A DNA stretch of 64,000 nucleotides from Lachnospiraceae bacterium UBA3316 (GTDB lineage: Bacteria; Bacillota; Clostridia; Lachnospirales; Lachnospiraceae): NCBI GenBank assembly GCA_002361955.1, contig DESK01000011.1, forward strand, positions 1 through 64,000, read 5' to 3'. Below are positions 1-9,299 of the stretch, piece after piece. The position numbers and the translations under genes are program-made. The notes beneath the pieces are model-generated. The model ran no database searches. It was not told the origin of the DNA and saw only the letters and a list, made by a program, of their open reading frames with translations. Numbering within the stretch: the stretch's first letter is position 1; the number at the start of each line of letters is the position of its first letter.

Positions 1-85
1 TGCAGGGGCGTGAATTGAAATACAAAATCGGCCGGAGGAGACGGGAAAGCCGCGTCGCCCCTCTTGCAGGGGCGTGAATTGAAAT
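1..85 (+). CRISPR. Trailer end of a type I-C-like CRISPR array
   Basis: One complete 32-nt repeat lies at 54-85 (begins GTCGCCCC, ends GAATTGAAAT). The last 21 nt of an identical repeat lie at 1-21, separated by a 32-nt spacer at 22-53. The hairpin-capable GCCCC...GGGGC core and the ATTGAAA end are typical of type I-C repeats. In that family the leader lies on the GTCGC side, so the array and any cas genes should lie to the left, outside the window. No further repeat follows 85. Confidence 0.85.
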
Positions 86-226
86 TCAGCTGTCGGCTCG
101 CTGATTGTCCTGTGGGGCATGTCTGCCAAGGCTGTGGTATAGTGATTTGGTTTTTTAGAGTGTGTTCCCTTTCCCTTAATGCTTGCGCTGCTTTAAGGGA
201 AAGAGATATTTTTTACGTGGACGTGA

Positions 227-886
227 TTAATCTTCCGATAGAAGAATGGTGGATCCTATCAAATCCTCCACACGGCAGCCAAGTGTATTGGCAAGGGAGG
301 CAACCGTCTGTGCAGATGCTTTGCCGATTTTTTTTGTGCCAAGCTCATACTGCTGCAGTGTACGAAGGTTCACTCCGGACTTTTCGGCAAGCTCTTTTTG
401 CGAGTATCCACATTTTTTTCTCTGTGCCTGCAGTTTTGTCGGCTGCTTTTTCCGCATGAATATAGCGTTTACAGTATCTGCAAACTTTTCTTCAGCGGCT
501 TCATGATGGGTGGGGTACAGTTTTAGAATTTCCTGCATGGAAATACCCGCGTGTATGTCTCTGAACGAACGGGCACTGTACCACTGATAATACGCGAGTA
601 TCCAGCCGCACCAATATTTGGCTGAACAGTCATATGCAACTTGTGCATCGGGGAATTCCATCGTTTTTCCTGATTTCATAATCACCTCGATGACCAGTTC
701 TGTTCCCGAAAGTCCCGATATGATTTTAGGGTTGCCTTTGCCAAAGCTATCTGCATATCCGCTTGCGATAAAAAGCTCCATAAAGGCGTCCGGTTCCAGT
801 TTGCAGGCATTTATGGCATAGTCAAAGGCCTCTCCTAAATTTGCCATGGCGTCATGTAAATACTGCTCAGCGTAAGCGCGGATCAT
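227..886 (-). CDS. XRE-family HTH protein, probable antitoxin of the DUF3990 pair
   Basis: The protein has 219 residues. Residues 1 to about 130 form an uncharacterised helical domain (an N-terminal YLHDAMANLGEAF stretch, then WCGWILAYYQWY). Residues about 150-210 are a clear XRE-type helix-turn-helix (QRKKCGYSQKELAEKSGVN, then TLQQYELG). Its start lies inside the 3' end of the gene at 867-1544 (20-bp overlap), so the two are translationally coupled. This architecture next to a DUF3990 protein is common in gut Firmicutes. By analogy with toxin-antitoxin operons it probably represses its own operon through the palindrome at 1561-1600 and may neutralise its partner. Neither role is proven by sequence. 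The toxin-first gene order is the reverse of most TA operons. Confidence 0.8.
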   Translation of the reverse strand: MIRAYAEQYLHDAMANLGEAFDYAINACKLEPDAFMELFIASGYADSFGKGNPKIISGLSGTELVIEVIMKSGKTMEFPDAQVAYDCSAKYWCGWILAYYQWYSARSFRDIHAGISMQEILKLYPTHHEAAEEKFADTVNAIFMRKKQPTKLQAQRKKCGYSQKELAEKSGVNLRTLQQYELGTKKIGKASAQTVASLANTLGCRVEDLIGSTILLSED

Positions 887-1544
887 TTGGCTTCATCTCC
901 TCCCGAATAATATCACGCATAAAGATTCCATCTAAATCCTCGTTTTCAAGCTCTTTGTTATACGCTTCTCTTGCCTTATCATCTCTTGATTTGCGTTTTG
1001 CGTAATAAAGAGTATTATCTGCTATTTCATAATCCAGAAAGTGGATGGTTTCAAAGGCTTTTTGAGACTTCAACACAAACTGTTCGCCGAGCTTGCCAAG
1101 CTTCATGGCATACCCCAGCTGCTTCAGCGATATCTCATTGCTCACAAAAGACCGTGCAAATGAAAAGTAGGAATCATCTGCGCGATACCCTATAATGATG
1201 TCATAAGACTGAAAAGCCGGAAGAAAGTTTTGAATTAGATAGTCTCTTCCTCGTCTTGCAAGAGGGGTGGATATCCTTGCTTTCCGGTGAAGCATTAAAA
1301 TGGCAAGCCAATTCAATATCGTAAAATCATCTGAAGAAAGATTCAGAACCGATAAATCGGAAAGGTCGATTTCATACTGATTGACGAATCCGTCTACATT
1401 TTCACTGCATGCCCATTCCTTAGCAAGCTCGATATGCTCCGTGCAGTAGAAGCCTTTCCCGTAATCATTATATGCTTTCCCTTTTCCGAAAACAGGGCGC
1501 TCAATGATGCTGGACGAACCGTGATATACAATAAGTTTACTCAT
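867..1544 (-). CDS. DUF3990 family protein, candidate toxin
   Basis: The protein has 225 residues. It begins with YHGSS (His8), followed by a GKGFYCT motif and an ELAKEWA helix at about residues 30-47, and has YDIIIGYRADDSYF near the middle. This pattern is that of the DUF3990 family. The His plus G-x-G-F-Y arrangement resembles ADP-ribosyltransferase-like folds, which is my inference. ATG at 1544 is preceded on the minus strand by AGGAGA at good spacing. It is the first gene of a two-gene operon with the XRE protein, expressed from the promoter at 1583-1611. Family DUF3990 is confident; toxin activity is likely but unproven. Confidence 0.75.
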   Translation of the reverse strand: MSKLIVYHGSSSIIERPVFGKGKAYNDYGKGFYCTEHIELAKEWACSENVDGFVNQYEIDLSDLSVLNLSSDDFTILNWLAILMLHRKARISTPLARRGRDYLIQNFLPAFQSYDIIIGYRADDSYFSFARSFVSNEISLKQLGYAMKLGKLGEQFVLKSQKAFETIHFLDYEIADNTLYYAKRKSRDDKAREAYNKELENEDLDGIFMRDIIREEMKPNDPRLR

Positions 1545-1560
1545 TTTTGCTTCTCCTATA

Positions 1561-1611
1561 CTTCTATAGAGGTATTTCTTATATTATACCTCCACAGAAG
1601 TAGTTCGCCAA
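1561..1611 (-). promoter_or_regulatory. Promoter and palindromic operator of the DUF3990/XRE operon
   Basis: On the minus strand there is TTGGCG (1611-1606), a 17-nt spacer and TATAAT (1588-1583). A 15-bp inverted repeat (CTTCTATAGAGGTAT at 1561-1575 and its near complement at 1586-1600, 13 of 15 paired) covers the -10 and probable transcription start. A repressor on the palindrome would block this promoter, which fits autoregulation by the XRE protein. Confidence 0.7.
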
Positions 1612-1707
1612 GAGGTGAATAATAGAAGTAAATTTAAGTTTCGCTGTGAAAGAGGTGCTTCCGGGTTCCAAAACTATATAGAGATGCTATAGAAATTCAG
1701 AAAAATC

Positions 1708-1737
1708 TTGTAAATTAGCAGTAGTATTTATTATAAT
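1708..1737 (+). promoter_or_regulatory. Sigma-A-type promoter of the first GH2 gene
   Basis: TTGTAA at 1708-1713, an 18-nt spacer and TATAAT at 1732-1737. Transcription would start near 1744. The A-tract followed by TCTTGTA just upstream resembles the regulated promoter at 23659-23700, so shared control is possible. Confidence 0.6.
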
Positions 1738-1855
1738 AAAAGAAATGGATAGCCTTGTCAGACTGACCGTTTTGTTGGCTCTATCATTGCTTTGCTGTGG
1801 CACAGAAGAGAGCCGCAGAAGCAAATATTTTAAAATGATAAGGAGGAGATCATGT

Positions 1856-4800
1856 ATGAAGAAGAAACTATTGTCGTTCCTGATGGCAGGGGCGCTGGCG
1901 TTTACCGGTACCGGGTTTAGCGGCCTGGAAGGGATCATCCCGGAGGTGGTCGCGGCAGCGGAAGCTACGGAGTGGAACGGACAGCCCGGTGTGTTCCAGG
2001 TAAACCGGGAACCGGCCAGAGCTGCTTTCTACAGCTATGATACGGCGGAAAAAGCAAAAGAAGGGGACAGGACACAGTCCGCTTTTTATCAGCTGCTCAA
2101 TGGAGATGACTGGAAGTTTTCCTGGGCAGTAAAGCCGGCGGACCGCATTGGCGCAAAGGATGCGGATTTCAACCAGAAGGATTATGACGACAGCGGCTGG
2201 GATGATATCACCGTTCCCAAGAGCTGGCAGACTTATGTAAACGAGGACGGCTCCTGGAAGTATGATCCTGTCATCTACTCCAACCAAAATTATCCCTGGA
2301 TGAACGCGGAAGGGAAGAATTATACTGCCTACAAGGTAGGACAGGCTCCGACGGAATGTAACCCGGTGGGCACTTACCGCAAGACCTTTACGGTGAATCC
2401 GGCATGGGAAGGAAGAAATGTATTTCTTGATTTTGAAGGCGTCAGCTCGGCCATGTACCTCTGGGTAAACGGCCAGTACATCGGCTATGCAGAGGACAGC
2501 TTCACCAGGAACGAATTCAACATCACCGGTGCGCTGGACTTTTCCGAGGGCAATGAAAATGTCATCACGGTGGAGGTTTACCGCTGGAGTGATGGCAGCT
2601 ACATAGAAAACCAGGATATGGTACGCCTTTCCGGTATTTTCCGGGACGTTTACCTGACGTCAAAGGATGAAGTGGAAATCCGTGACTATACGGTGGTTAC
2701 CGACCTGGATGAGACTTATACGGATGCCGATCTGGATGTGGAGGTTGCTGTGCGCAGCCTGTCCGCCCAGGATACGGCCGGCTGGACGGTGGAGGGAAAC
2801 CTGTATGATGCCAACGGCAGCCTGGTAACCACCGAGCCGCTTCAGGGAACGGTGACAGACTTTGACGCGGAGAGCGGAGAAGCGGCGGTGAAACTGACCC
2901 GTCATATCAGCAATCCGGATAAATGGTCTGCGGAGAAGCCAAACCTTTATAACCTGGTTCTGGAGCTGAAAAAAGACGGCGTTACAAAGGAAGCCGTATC
3001 ATCCAAGGTTGGTTTCCGGGAGGTTGAGATCACAGACACCAACACGGATGACGCAAGGATCCGTGTCAATGGGCAGATCATCACGATTACCGGTGTAAAC
3101 CGCCATGAGAATGACCCGCAGAACGGATGGACGCTGACGGAGGAGACCATGCGCAGGGATATTGAGCTGATGAAATCCCTGAATGTCAATGCGGTCCGTA
3201 CTTCTCATTATCCAAACGATCCCATCTTCTACGAACTGTGTGATGAATATGGTATCTATGTGATGGATGAGGCAAATGTGGAGTCCCATAACGGGCGCAG
3301 CCAGTATCAGGTGCCGGGCAGCCTGCCGGGCTATATTGAGGCGGCAGAAGACCGCGCGGCCAATATGCTGGAGCGTGATAAGAACCATGCCTGTGTGATC
3401 ATGTGGTCACCCGGAAATGAGACAGGTGCCGGGGATTCCCTTCAGGCTGAGATCGATTATTTCCAGAATCATGATGACACCAGGCCGGTGCATTACCAGG
3501 GCTGGAATGACAACGCAGGTGTGGATGTGTGGTCTACCATGTATCCGAATATCGGTTCTCAGACGAAAAATAAGAAGAAACCCTTCCTGATGTGTGAGTA
3601 CCTGCATGCCATGGGCAACAGTGCCGGCGGTATGAAGGAGTACTGGGAGGAGATCCGGTCAAACGGTATCCTGCAGGGTGGATTTATCTGGGATTTTGTG
3701 GATCAGAGCTACAATACGCCGCAGCTTGACGCGGATGGAAACTGGGACGGTAAGACGACCTACTGGGGCTATGACGGTGACTGGAACTACGGGACTTACA
3801 CGGACGGCGACGGAAACACAAAGAGCTACAGCTCCTGGAAATCCGGAAATACAGATTTCTGTGTAAACGGTATCGTTTCCCCGGACCGCACCATCCAGCC
3901 GGAAGCCTATGAAGTAAAACGTATTTACCAGGCGCTTCAGATGAATCTGAAGGATCTGGATTCCGGCACCGTTACGATCAGCAACGAATGGATCGCAACC
4001 AACGCAAAGGAATACACCATGAACTGGTCGCTGGTAAAGGACGGGGAGACGATTCAGAGCGGCAGCATGGAGGCTGATATCCCGGCGCAGAGCACCGCTG
4101 ACGTGGTAATCCCGTTTACGGCACCGGAAGAGGTAAAAGCAGGGGAAGAATACTTCCTGAATGTATCCTTTGTCACAAAGAGTGACGATCAGTTCTCCTG
4201 GGCAGAAAAAGGCCATGTGGTGGCAGAGGATCAGTTTGAACTGGATTTTGCAGGTACGGAAAAAGAGGTGGAACCGGTGGATCCTTCCGCGCTGGAAGAT
4301 ATCCAGACCTTTGAGGAGACAGACCGCTTAGTGACGGTAGCCGGAAACGGCTGGTCTGTGGCCTTTGATAAAGAGAGCGGAGAGATGACCTCTTATCAGG
4401 CAAACGGAAAGGAAATGCTTGCAGAAGGGATTGCACCCAATTACTGGAGAGCTTATACCGATAATGATAAGAAAGAAGCAGTTGACGCAAAATGGAAGAC
4501 AGCAAATGAGAATGTCCAGATCGATGAAGTGACGGTGACAAAGCAGGCGAAGGTGGTTTACGTTTCCGTCGCGCGCACTCTGAAAAACTGCTCGGATTCC
4601 AAAGACCGTCTCACTTACGCCATTTACGCCAATGGCGAGATCGTAGTAAAAGCGACGATGGCGCCCAGCTCGAATATGAGCAATATGCAGAGGGTGGGCA
4701 CACGTCTGCAGCTGGCGCCGGGCTTTGATCAGATGACCTGGTACGGCAGAGGAGAAGCTGACAGCTACAGCGACCGTAAGACCGGCTACGATGTGGGAAT

Positions 4801-7800
4801 CTGGAACAGCACGGTAGAGGAACAGTTTACCGATTTTGTATATGCCCAGGAGACAGGAAACAAGACGGATGTGCGCTGGATGGCACTGACGGATGCGGAA
4901 GGCGACGGTATCCTGGTGGACGCAGACGACCATCTGCTTGAGATGAGCGCGCTGAACTGTACACAGGAGGCACTGGAAAAAGCAGGACACCCGTACCAGA
5001 TCGAACGTACGGAGAACACGGTGGTTACCATCGATTATGCCCAGATGGGACTTGGCACGGCAAGCTGCGGCCAGGCGACCCTGTCGAAATATCTGCTTTC
5101 CTCCGGCACGGTTTATTCCTACAGCTACCGGCTTAAACCGATCAGCGGCGCGGATGCGGCAGAACTGATGCAGGAGAGCAAGAAGGTCTATGCAGATGAA
5201 ACAGAGCTTCTCACCGGAATCCAGGTTGGAGAGAAAGAGCTGGAAGGCTTTGACAATGATATTACATCGTATTCCATGAATGTATCTTCACCGGACGGCA
5301 GTGTACCGACGGTAACGGCCACAGCGGCGTCCCAGGATGTGACGGTTGAGATCACACAGGCGGAAGCCCTGCCGGGTATTGCAAAAGTAAAAGCGACTTC
5401 AAAGAACGGATATACCAGAACCTGGACCGTTGAGCTGAAAAATGACGGTTCCGTCCAGCTTTCCGAGCTTGGCTATGATAAGCTGCAGAGTACCTCCGGT
5501 TACAATGGGATCTGGGTAGACGCGGATAACGGCGGTACGGAGCTGGATCTCTATATTGACGGTGTGCGCACAAAGTTTGAGCATGGATTTGGTATCAACT
5601 CAGACAGTGAGCTCTGGTTCGATATCTCCAGCCTGGATGTGGAACGCCTGCAGGGGTATGTGGGCATTGACGCGCACAAGGCAAAAACACAGGACGGCGC
5701 TTACGCAAAGATCTATTTCTATTCGGAAACACCGTCTGCGGATGCCTCCGGCAAATGGAACTATGCGGAGGGTGAACTAACGTGGACCAGCAAGCTGTTG
5801 AAGCACGGACAGAATGCGGAATATTTTGATGTTACCATTCCGGAAGGGACGAAATATATCTGCCTGTACACAGACAAGAATATCGCAAACGGACATGATG
5901 AGGTAAGCTGGTGTGATCCGAAGGTGATCCTGAAAGGCTTCTCTGAGACAACCGCAGAATTAAAGCTTAAGAGTGATGCGGCAGCTAAAATCGACCGGGC
6001 AGAAAAGATCCTGTATAACATTCCGGCCGGTATGACGAAGGCACAGCTCTTTGAGATGTTTGAATTGAATGAAAATGAGACTCTGTCCATGGAAGACCCG
6101 TATAATGCCACCTTTGATGAGGACGGTGCGCCGGTGGCAACCGGATATCTGGTGAAGCTGCGGGTGGACGGCACTGTGGCAGATACGGTTACCATGGCGG
6201 TAAACGGTGATGTGGACGGAAGCGCAAACGGTACGGTGGATATAGCAGATATCAACATGCTGCGGGAGGTACTGGCCGGAAATGCTTCCCTGGATACACT
6301 GAATGCCTACGCGGCAGATATCAACCGCAGCGGAAAAGCGGACATCGCCGACCTGGCAGCAGTGCGCGCGCTGGCGGGCGCGTCCATAAGCGGCGCGACA
6401 GAAGATGTGACAGTATCCCTGAACGCGGCGGACAATACGGCGGACGCAGACGGAACAATGACCGTGACAGGAAGTATTAGCCAGACTTCGGAGCAGGAGC
6501 AGTCAGGCATGGCAGCCGGCAGCTTTATCCTGGATTATGACGCCGGAAATTATGTCCTGCAGAGTGTGGCGCTTGCGGAAGGCGTGGAAGGCACCCTCTC
6601 CACCAGAGCCGCCGGAAACGGCAAGGTCCAGGTGGTATATGAGCTGTCGAAGGCAGTTCCGGTACAGGCAGAGCTGTTTTGTGCGGTGTTCACTCTGACA
6701 GAGGACGCCATGCAGGTGGAGACGGTCTTTGGCCTCACCGGCCTGGAGATGGCGGAGGCGCAGGGGATGATGACTGCCCGGGCAGAGGATGTGAAAGTAA
6801 TACCTCAGGGCGGAAAAGAGCCGCCTGTAGTGGTGGAGCAGGATTATTCTTATCTGACCGCGAAGGTGGACGAGGCAAATGGCGTATACGGTACGGATAC
6901 ACCGGCATCGGATGCGTATGGTCTGATCTATCTGGATGTGGCAAATTCCAGTTCCGGCTGGGGCGGTTTCCATGTAAATGAATACGATGGCGGTACCAGC
7001 ACAAATGGTTCCGTGATCAGCATGAAGGTAAACGGTGAGAAGAAAGTCTTCGAACAGGGTATCAGTGCCAATACAGACTGTACCATGGTATTTGACCTGA
7101 GCGGCATTGAGGCGGATCGCTTTGAAGGCTATGTGGGTATCGATTACGTAAAATCAAGCAAGACAGGCCGTGACGGCGCGAACTTTATCTTCTATAGGGA
7201 CAGCATCAGCGAGGGAAATAAGCTTGCGGAAAGCGGCACGATCCTCCAGCCTGATGATGCAAAGCTTATGAAAGTAGACCTCACCGGCGTAACGAAACTG
7301 GTTATTTTCATTGACAAGCTTGGCGGTATGAACGATGATTGTGTGGACCTTGCAGACGCCAGGGTTTACGAGAAAGTGAAAGAGGATCCGGAGAAGCCTC
7401 AGAGCCAGGTAAAGGCAGGGTTAGACCGGCTGATTCTTCTGATCGAAGGTCTGGACGCTTCGGAATATACAGAAAGCAGCTGGGCCCAGGCAGAGGCCGC
7501 TCTTGCAGAGGCAAAAGCGGTACAGGCGAATGCGGACGCATCGCAGGCAGAAATGGATGCAGCAATCGCTGCCCTGATTCAGGCGTTTGGCAAGCTGGAG
7601 TACGGTGTACAGAAGCTTCATCTTGAGACGGCGATTACAGCAGCGGAGGCAGTCCTTGCGCAGGCCAAGAATTACATAGGTGACGCCCAGTCACTGAAAA
7701 CAGCGGTAGAGGAAGGAAAAGCGCTTCTTTCTGATAAAACAGCAGATCAGGAACAGATCAACGAGGCGGCTTATGCGGTTCTGGATGAATTGGCAAAGCT

Positions 7801-8407
7801 TGCGGAGAAAGCAGATGTTAATTCCCTGAAAACTTTGATTGACGCGGCAAAGAATCTATTGACCGGTAAGTACACAGAGGAAAGCCTGAAGGCTCTGGAA
7901 GAAGAAATCGCGGAGGCAGAAAAAGTCATAGAGGATCAGAACCGAAGTGACAGCGCTGTCGGCGACGCCTATTCAGGAATTATCGAGGCAATCCTTCATC
8001 TCGAGATGAAAGCAAATAAGGCTGCGCTGCAGGCAATGATCGCAAAGGCAGAGGAAGTTCTCTCCAACCAGAACGCATATGTTGCAACAACCATTGACGG
8101 ACTGTCTGCCGTTCTTGAAAGCGCAAAAGCAGTAGAAAAGAACGACAATGCGGCACAGGATGCTGTAGACAACCAGGTAAGGGTATTGACACGGAAGGTG
8201 GCAGAGGCGCGCCTGCTCGGCGATGTCGATGGCGATGGCAGAATCAGTACCAGTGATACGGCTTCTGTTCTCCGCTATGCGGCAGAGATCGAGGATCTGG
8301 ACGAGACCTCAGAAATGAGCGCAGATGTAACTGGCGACGGTATTGCTGATACAAGTGATGCAGTGTTGATTATGAAATATGCGGCAGAAATGATTTCTGA
8401 GTTTTAA
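1856..8407 (+). CDS. Secreted multimodular GH2 beta-galactosidase with dockerin, cohesin-like and FIVAR modules
   Basis: 2183 residues. ATG 1856 is chosen over upstream starts because AGGAGGAG lies at 1841-1848 and a signal peptide follows (MKKKLLSFLMAGALA). Modules in order: GH2 sugar-binding jelly roll (about 40-280), Ig-like domain, TIM barrel (about 400-680) with acid/base Glu522 (WSPGNE) and nucleophile Glu581 (MCEYLHAMGN), LacZ C-terminal sandwich (about 815-1100), cadherin-like domain, NPCBM-like (about 1200-1360), dockerin 1 (about 1450-1515), cohesin-like (about 1518-1650), second NPCBM-like (about 1663-1840), four FIVAR-like helical repeats (about 1849-2118) and C-terminal dockerin 2 (about 2121-2183, two Ca-loop repeats such as DVDGDGRISTSD). 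It should remove terminal beta-galactose outside the cell. No sortase signal is present, so attachment is probably through dockerin-cohesin pairing. The GH2 call is firm; the exact substrate is not. Confidence 0.92.
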   Translation: MKKKLLSFLMAGALAFTGTGFSGLEGIIPEVVAAAEATEWNGQPGVFQVNREPARAAFYSYDTAEKAKEGDRTQSAFYQLLNGDDWKFSWAVKPADRIGAKDADFNQKDYDDSGWDDITVPKSWQTYVNEDGSWKYDPVIYSNQNYPWMNAEGKNYTAYKVGQAPTECNPVGTYRKTFTVNPAWEGRNVFLDFEGVSSAMYLWVNGQYIGYAEDSFTRNEFNITGALDFSEGNENVITVEVYRWSDGSYIENQDMVRLSGIFRDVYLTSKDEVEIRDYTVVTDLDETYTDADLDVEVAVRSLSAQDTAGWTVEGNLYDANGSLVTTEPLQGTVTDFDAESGEAAVKLTRHISNPDKWSAEKPNLYNLVLELKKDGVTKEAVSSKVGFREVEITDTNTDDARIRVNGQIITITGVNRHENDPQNGWTLTEETMRRDIELMKSLNVNAVRTSHYPNDPIFYELCDEYGIYVMDEANVESHNGRSQYQVPGSLPGYIEAAEDRAANMLERDKNHACVIMWSPGNETGAGDSLQAEIDYFQNHDDTRPVHYQGWNDNAGVDVWSTMYPNIGSQTKNKKKPFLMCEYLHAMGNSAGGMKEYWEEIRSNGILQGGFIWDFVDQSYNTPQLDADGNWDGKTTYWGYDGDWNYGTYTDGDGNTKSYSSWKSGNTDFCVNGIVSPDRTIQPEAYEVKRIYQALQMNLKDLDSGTVTISNEWIATNAKEYTMNWSLVKDGETIQSGSMEADIPAQSTADVVIPFTAPEEVKAGEEYFLNVSFVTKSDDQFSWAEKGHVVAEDQFELDFAGTEKEVEPVDPSALEDIQTFEETDRLVTVAGNGWSVAFDKESGEMTSYQANGKEMLAEGIAPNYWRAYTDNDKKEAVDAKWKTANENVQIDEVTVTKQAKVVYVSVARTLKNCSDSKDRLTYAIYANGEIVVKATMAPSSNMSNMQRVGTRLQLAPGFDQMTWYGRGEADSYSDRKTGYDVGIWNSTVEEQFTDFVYAQETGNKTDVRWMALTDAEGDGILVDADDHLLEMSALNCTQEALEKAGHPYQIERTENTVVTIDYAQMGLGTASCGQATLSKYLLSSGTVYSYSYRLKPISGADAAELMQESKKVYADETELLTGIQVGEKELEGFDNDITSYSMNVSSPDGSVPTVTATAASQDVTVEITQAEALPGIAKVKATSKNGYTRTWTVELKNDGSVQLSELGYDKLQSTSGYNGIWVDADNGGTELDLYIDGVRTKFEHGFGINSDSELWFDISSLDVERLQGYVGIDAHKAKTQDGAYAKIYFYSETPSADASGKWNYAEGELTWTSKLLKHGQNAEYFDVTIPEGTKYICLYTDKNIANGHDEVSWCDPKVILKGFSETTAELKLKSDAAAKIDRAEKILYNIPAGMTKAQLFEMFELNENETLSMEDPYNATFDEDGAPVATGYLVKLRVDGTVADTVTMAVNGDVDGSANGTVDIADINMLREVLAGNASLDTLNAYAADINRSGKADIADLAAVRALAGASISGATEDVTVSLNAADNTADADGTMTVTGSISQTSEQEQSGMAAGSFILDYDAGNYVLQSVALAEGVEGTLSTRAAGNGKVQVVYELSKAVPVQAELFCAVFTLTEDAMQVETVFGLTGLEMAEAQGMMTARAEDVKVIPQGGKEPPVVVEQDYSYLTAKVDEANGVYGTDTPASDAYGLIYLDVANSSSGWGGFHVNEYDGGTSTNGSVISMKVNGEKKVFEQGISANTDCTMVFDLSGIEADRFEGYVGIDYVKSSKTGRDGANFIFYRDSISEGNKLAESGTILQPDDAKLMKVDLTGVTKLVIFIDKLGGMNDDCVDLADARVYEKVKEDPEKPQSQVKAGLDRLILLIEGLDASEYTESSWAQAEAALAEAKAVQANADASQAEMDAAIAALIQAFGKLEYGVQKLHLETAITAAEAVLAQAKNYIGDAQSLKTAVEEGKALLSDKTADQEQINEAAYAVLDELAKLAEKADVNSLKTLIDAAKNLLTGKYTEESLKALEEEIAEAEKVIEDQNRSDSAVGDAYSGIIEAILHLEMKANKAALQAMIAKAEEVLSNQNAYVATTIDGLSAVLESAKAVEKNDNAAQDAVDNQVRVLTRKVAEARLLGDVDGDGRISTSDTASVLRYAAEIEDLDETSEMSADVTGDGIADTSDAVLIMKYAAEMISEF

Positions 8408-8430
8408 AAGCAGAGCAAAAGAATAGGAAG

Positions 8431-8471
8431 GGGAGGCTGTGTCCCGTAGGGGACGCGGCCTCCCTGTTTGT
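8431..8471 (+). terminator. Rho-independent terminator after GH2
   Basis: A 15-bp stem (GGGAGGC plus TGTGTCCC at 8431-8445, closing with 8450-8464 through two G-U pairs) with a 4-nt loop is followed by a T-rich stretch. Confidence 0.8.
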
Positions 8472-8660
8472 GGTGGGGGGTGTATGCGCAGAGAAAAGAC
8501 TGAGGGCTGGTAGAAAACGATTTTTTGATTTTATGTATGAAGCCGGATAAACAAAATAATGGTAGAAACCCCCAATATATTGCTGTAAAATATAAAAAGG
8601 AAAATGAAGTATTATTTCAATATAAAATAGAAGAAAGCCACACCCAGGGAGGAAATTCAT

Positions 8661-9218
8661 ATGAAAAAATTAGCCGTTTATTTCCCAGGCATCGGATACC
8701 ACTGCGACAAACCTCTCCTGTATTACAGCAGGAAGGTGGCCCGTGAACTTGGATATGAGAATGACAGAAATGTAACGTATTCCTATAAAGCGGGAAATAT
8801 CCGTGGCAATGAGGAGAAAATGAAGGAAGCGTATGAAGCGCTGTTCTTGCAGGCCGAGGCTGCGCTTGCGGAGGTTGCCTGGTCTGACTTTGAAGATGTA
8901 CTTTTTGTTTCAAAGAGCATCGGCACAATCATAGCGGCGTCCTACGCGGAGAAGTACGGGTTAAAACACGTAAGGCATATTTTGTATACGCCTTTAGCGC
9001 AGACCTATCTTTTTGCGCCCAGGCAGGGGATCGCTTTTATCGGGACGGCAGATCCCTGGAGCGATACGCATGAGATCATCCGACTTTCAAAAAGAAGCGG
9101 GATTCCTCTGAGTGTCTATGAGGGCTGCAATCATTCCCTGGAATGTAAGGATACGTTGAAAGACTTGGAGAATTTAAAGGATATTATGCAAAAGACGGTA
9201 GAATTTTGCAAAGGCTAA
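8661..9218 (+). CDS. Alpha/beta-hydrolase-like protein
   Basis: 185 residues with AGGGAGG 8 nt before ATG. The sequence begins with a beta strand LAVYFPGIG. It contains VLFVSKSIGT, which matches the nucleophile elbow (S-x-S/K-x-G type) of small alpha/beta hydrolases, then an LYTPL strand, a GTADPW acid-loop region and a late His in EGCNHSLE. This order Ser-Asp-His fits the catalytic triad of the fold. There is no signal peptide, so it is cytoplasmic. It stands alone between a terminator and the alkaline phosphatase relic. Substrate unknown. Confidence 0.65.
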   Translation: MKKLAVYFPGIGYHCDKPLLYYSRKVARELGYENDRNVTYSYKAGNIRGNEEKMKEAYEALFLQAEAALAEVAWSDFEDVLFVSKSIGTIIAASYAEKYGLKHVRHILYTPLAQTYLFAPRQGIAFIGTADPWSDTHEIIRLSKRSGIPLSVYEGCNHSLECKDTLKDLENLKDIMQKTVEFCKG

Positions 9219-9299
9219 AAAGATTGTTTTAACTTCTTTGTTAAATGTGTGGTGGAACAGTCAATGGCTTCTTTATCTCATTTTGAAAGAGAATAGTTT

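Larger units (their letters stand above)
1545..1855. other. Intergenic region between the TA operon and the first GH2 gene
   Basis: These 311 bases hold the divergent promoters of the TA operon (minus) and of the GH2 gene (plus), and a leader of about 110 nt before the GH2 start. No further gene or RNA structure is evident. The open frame that continues upstream of 1856 is judged untranslated leader because the strong ribosome site sits just before 1856. Confidence 0.6.

Noticed and set aside
1745..1855. N-terminal extension of the first GH2 protein
   Set aside because: The extension precedes both the ribosome site and the signal peptide, so it would hide the signal peptide; it begins at the predicted transcription start.
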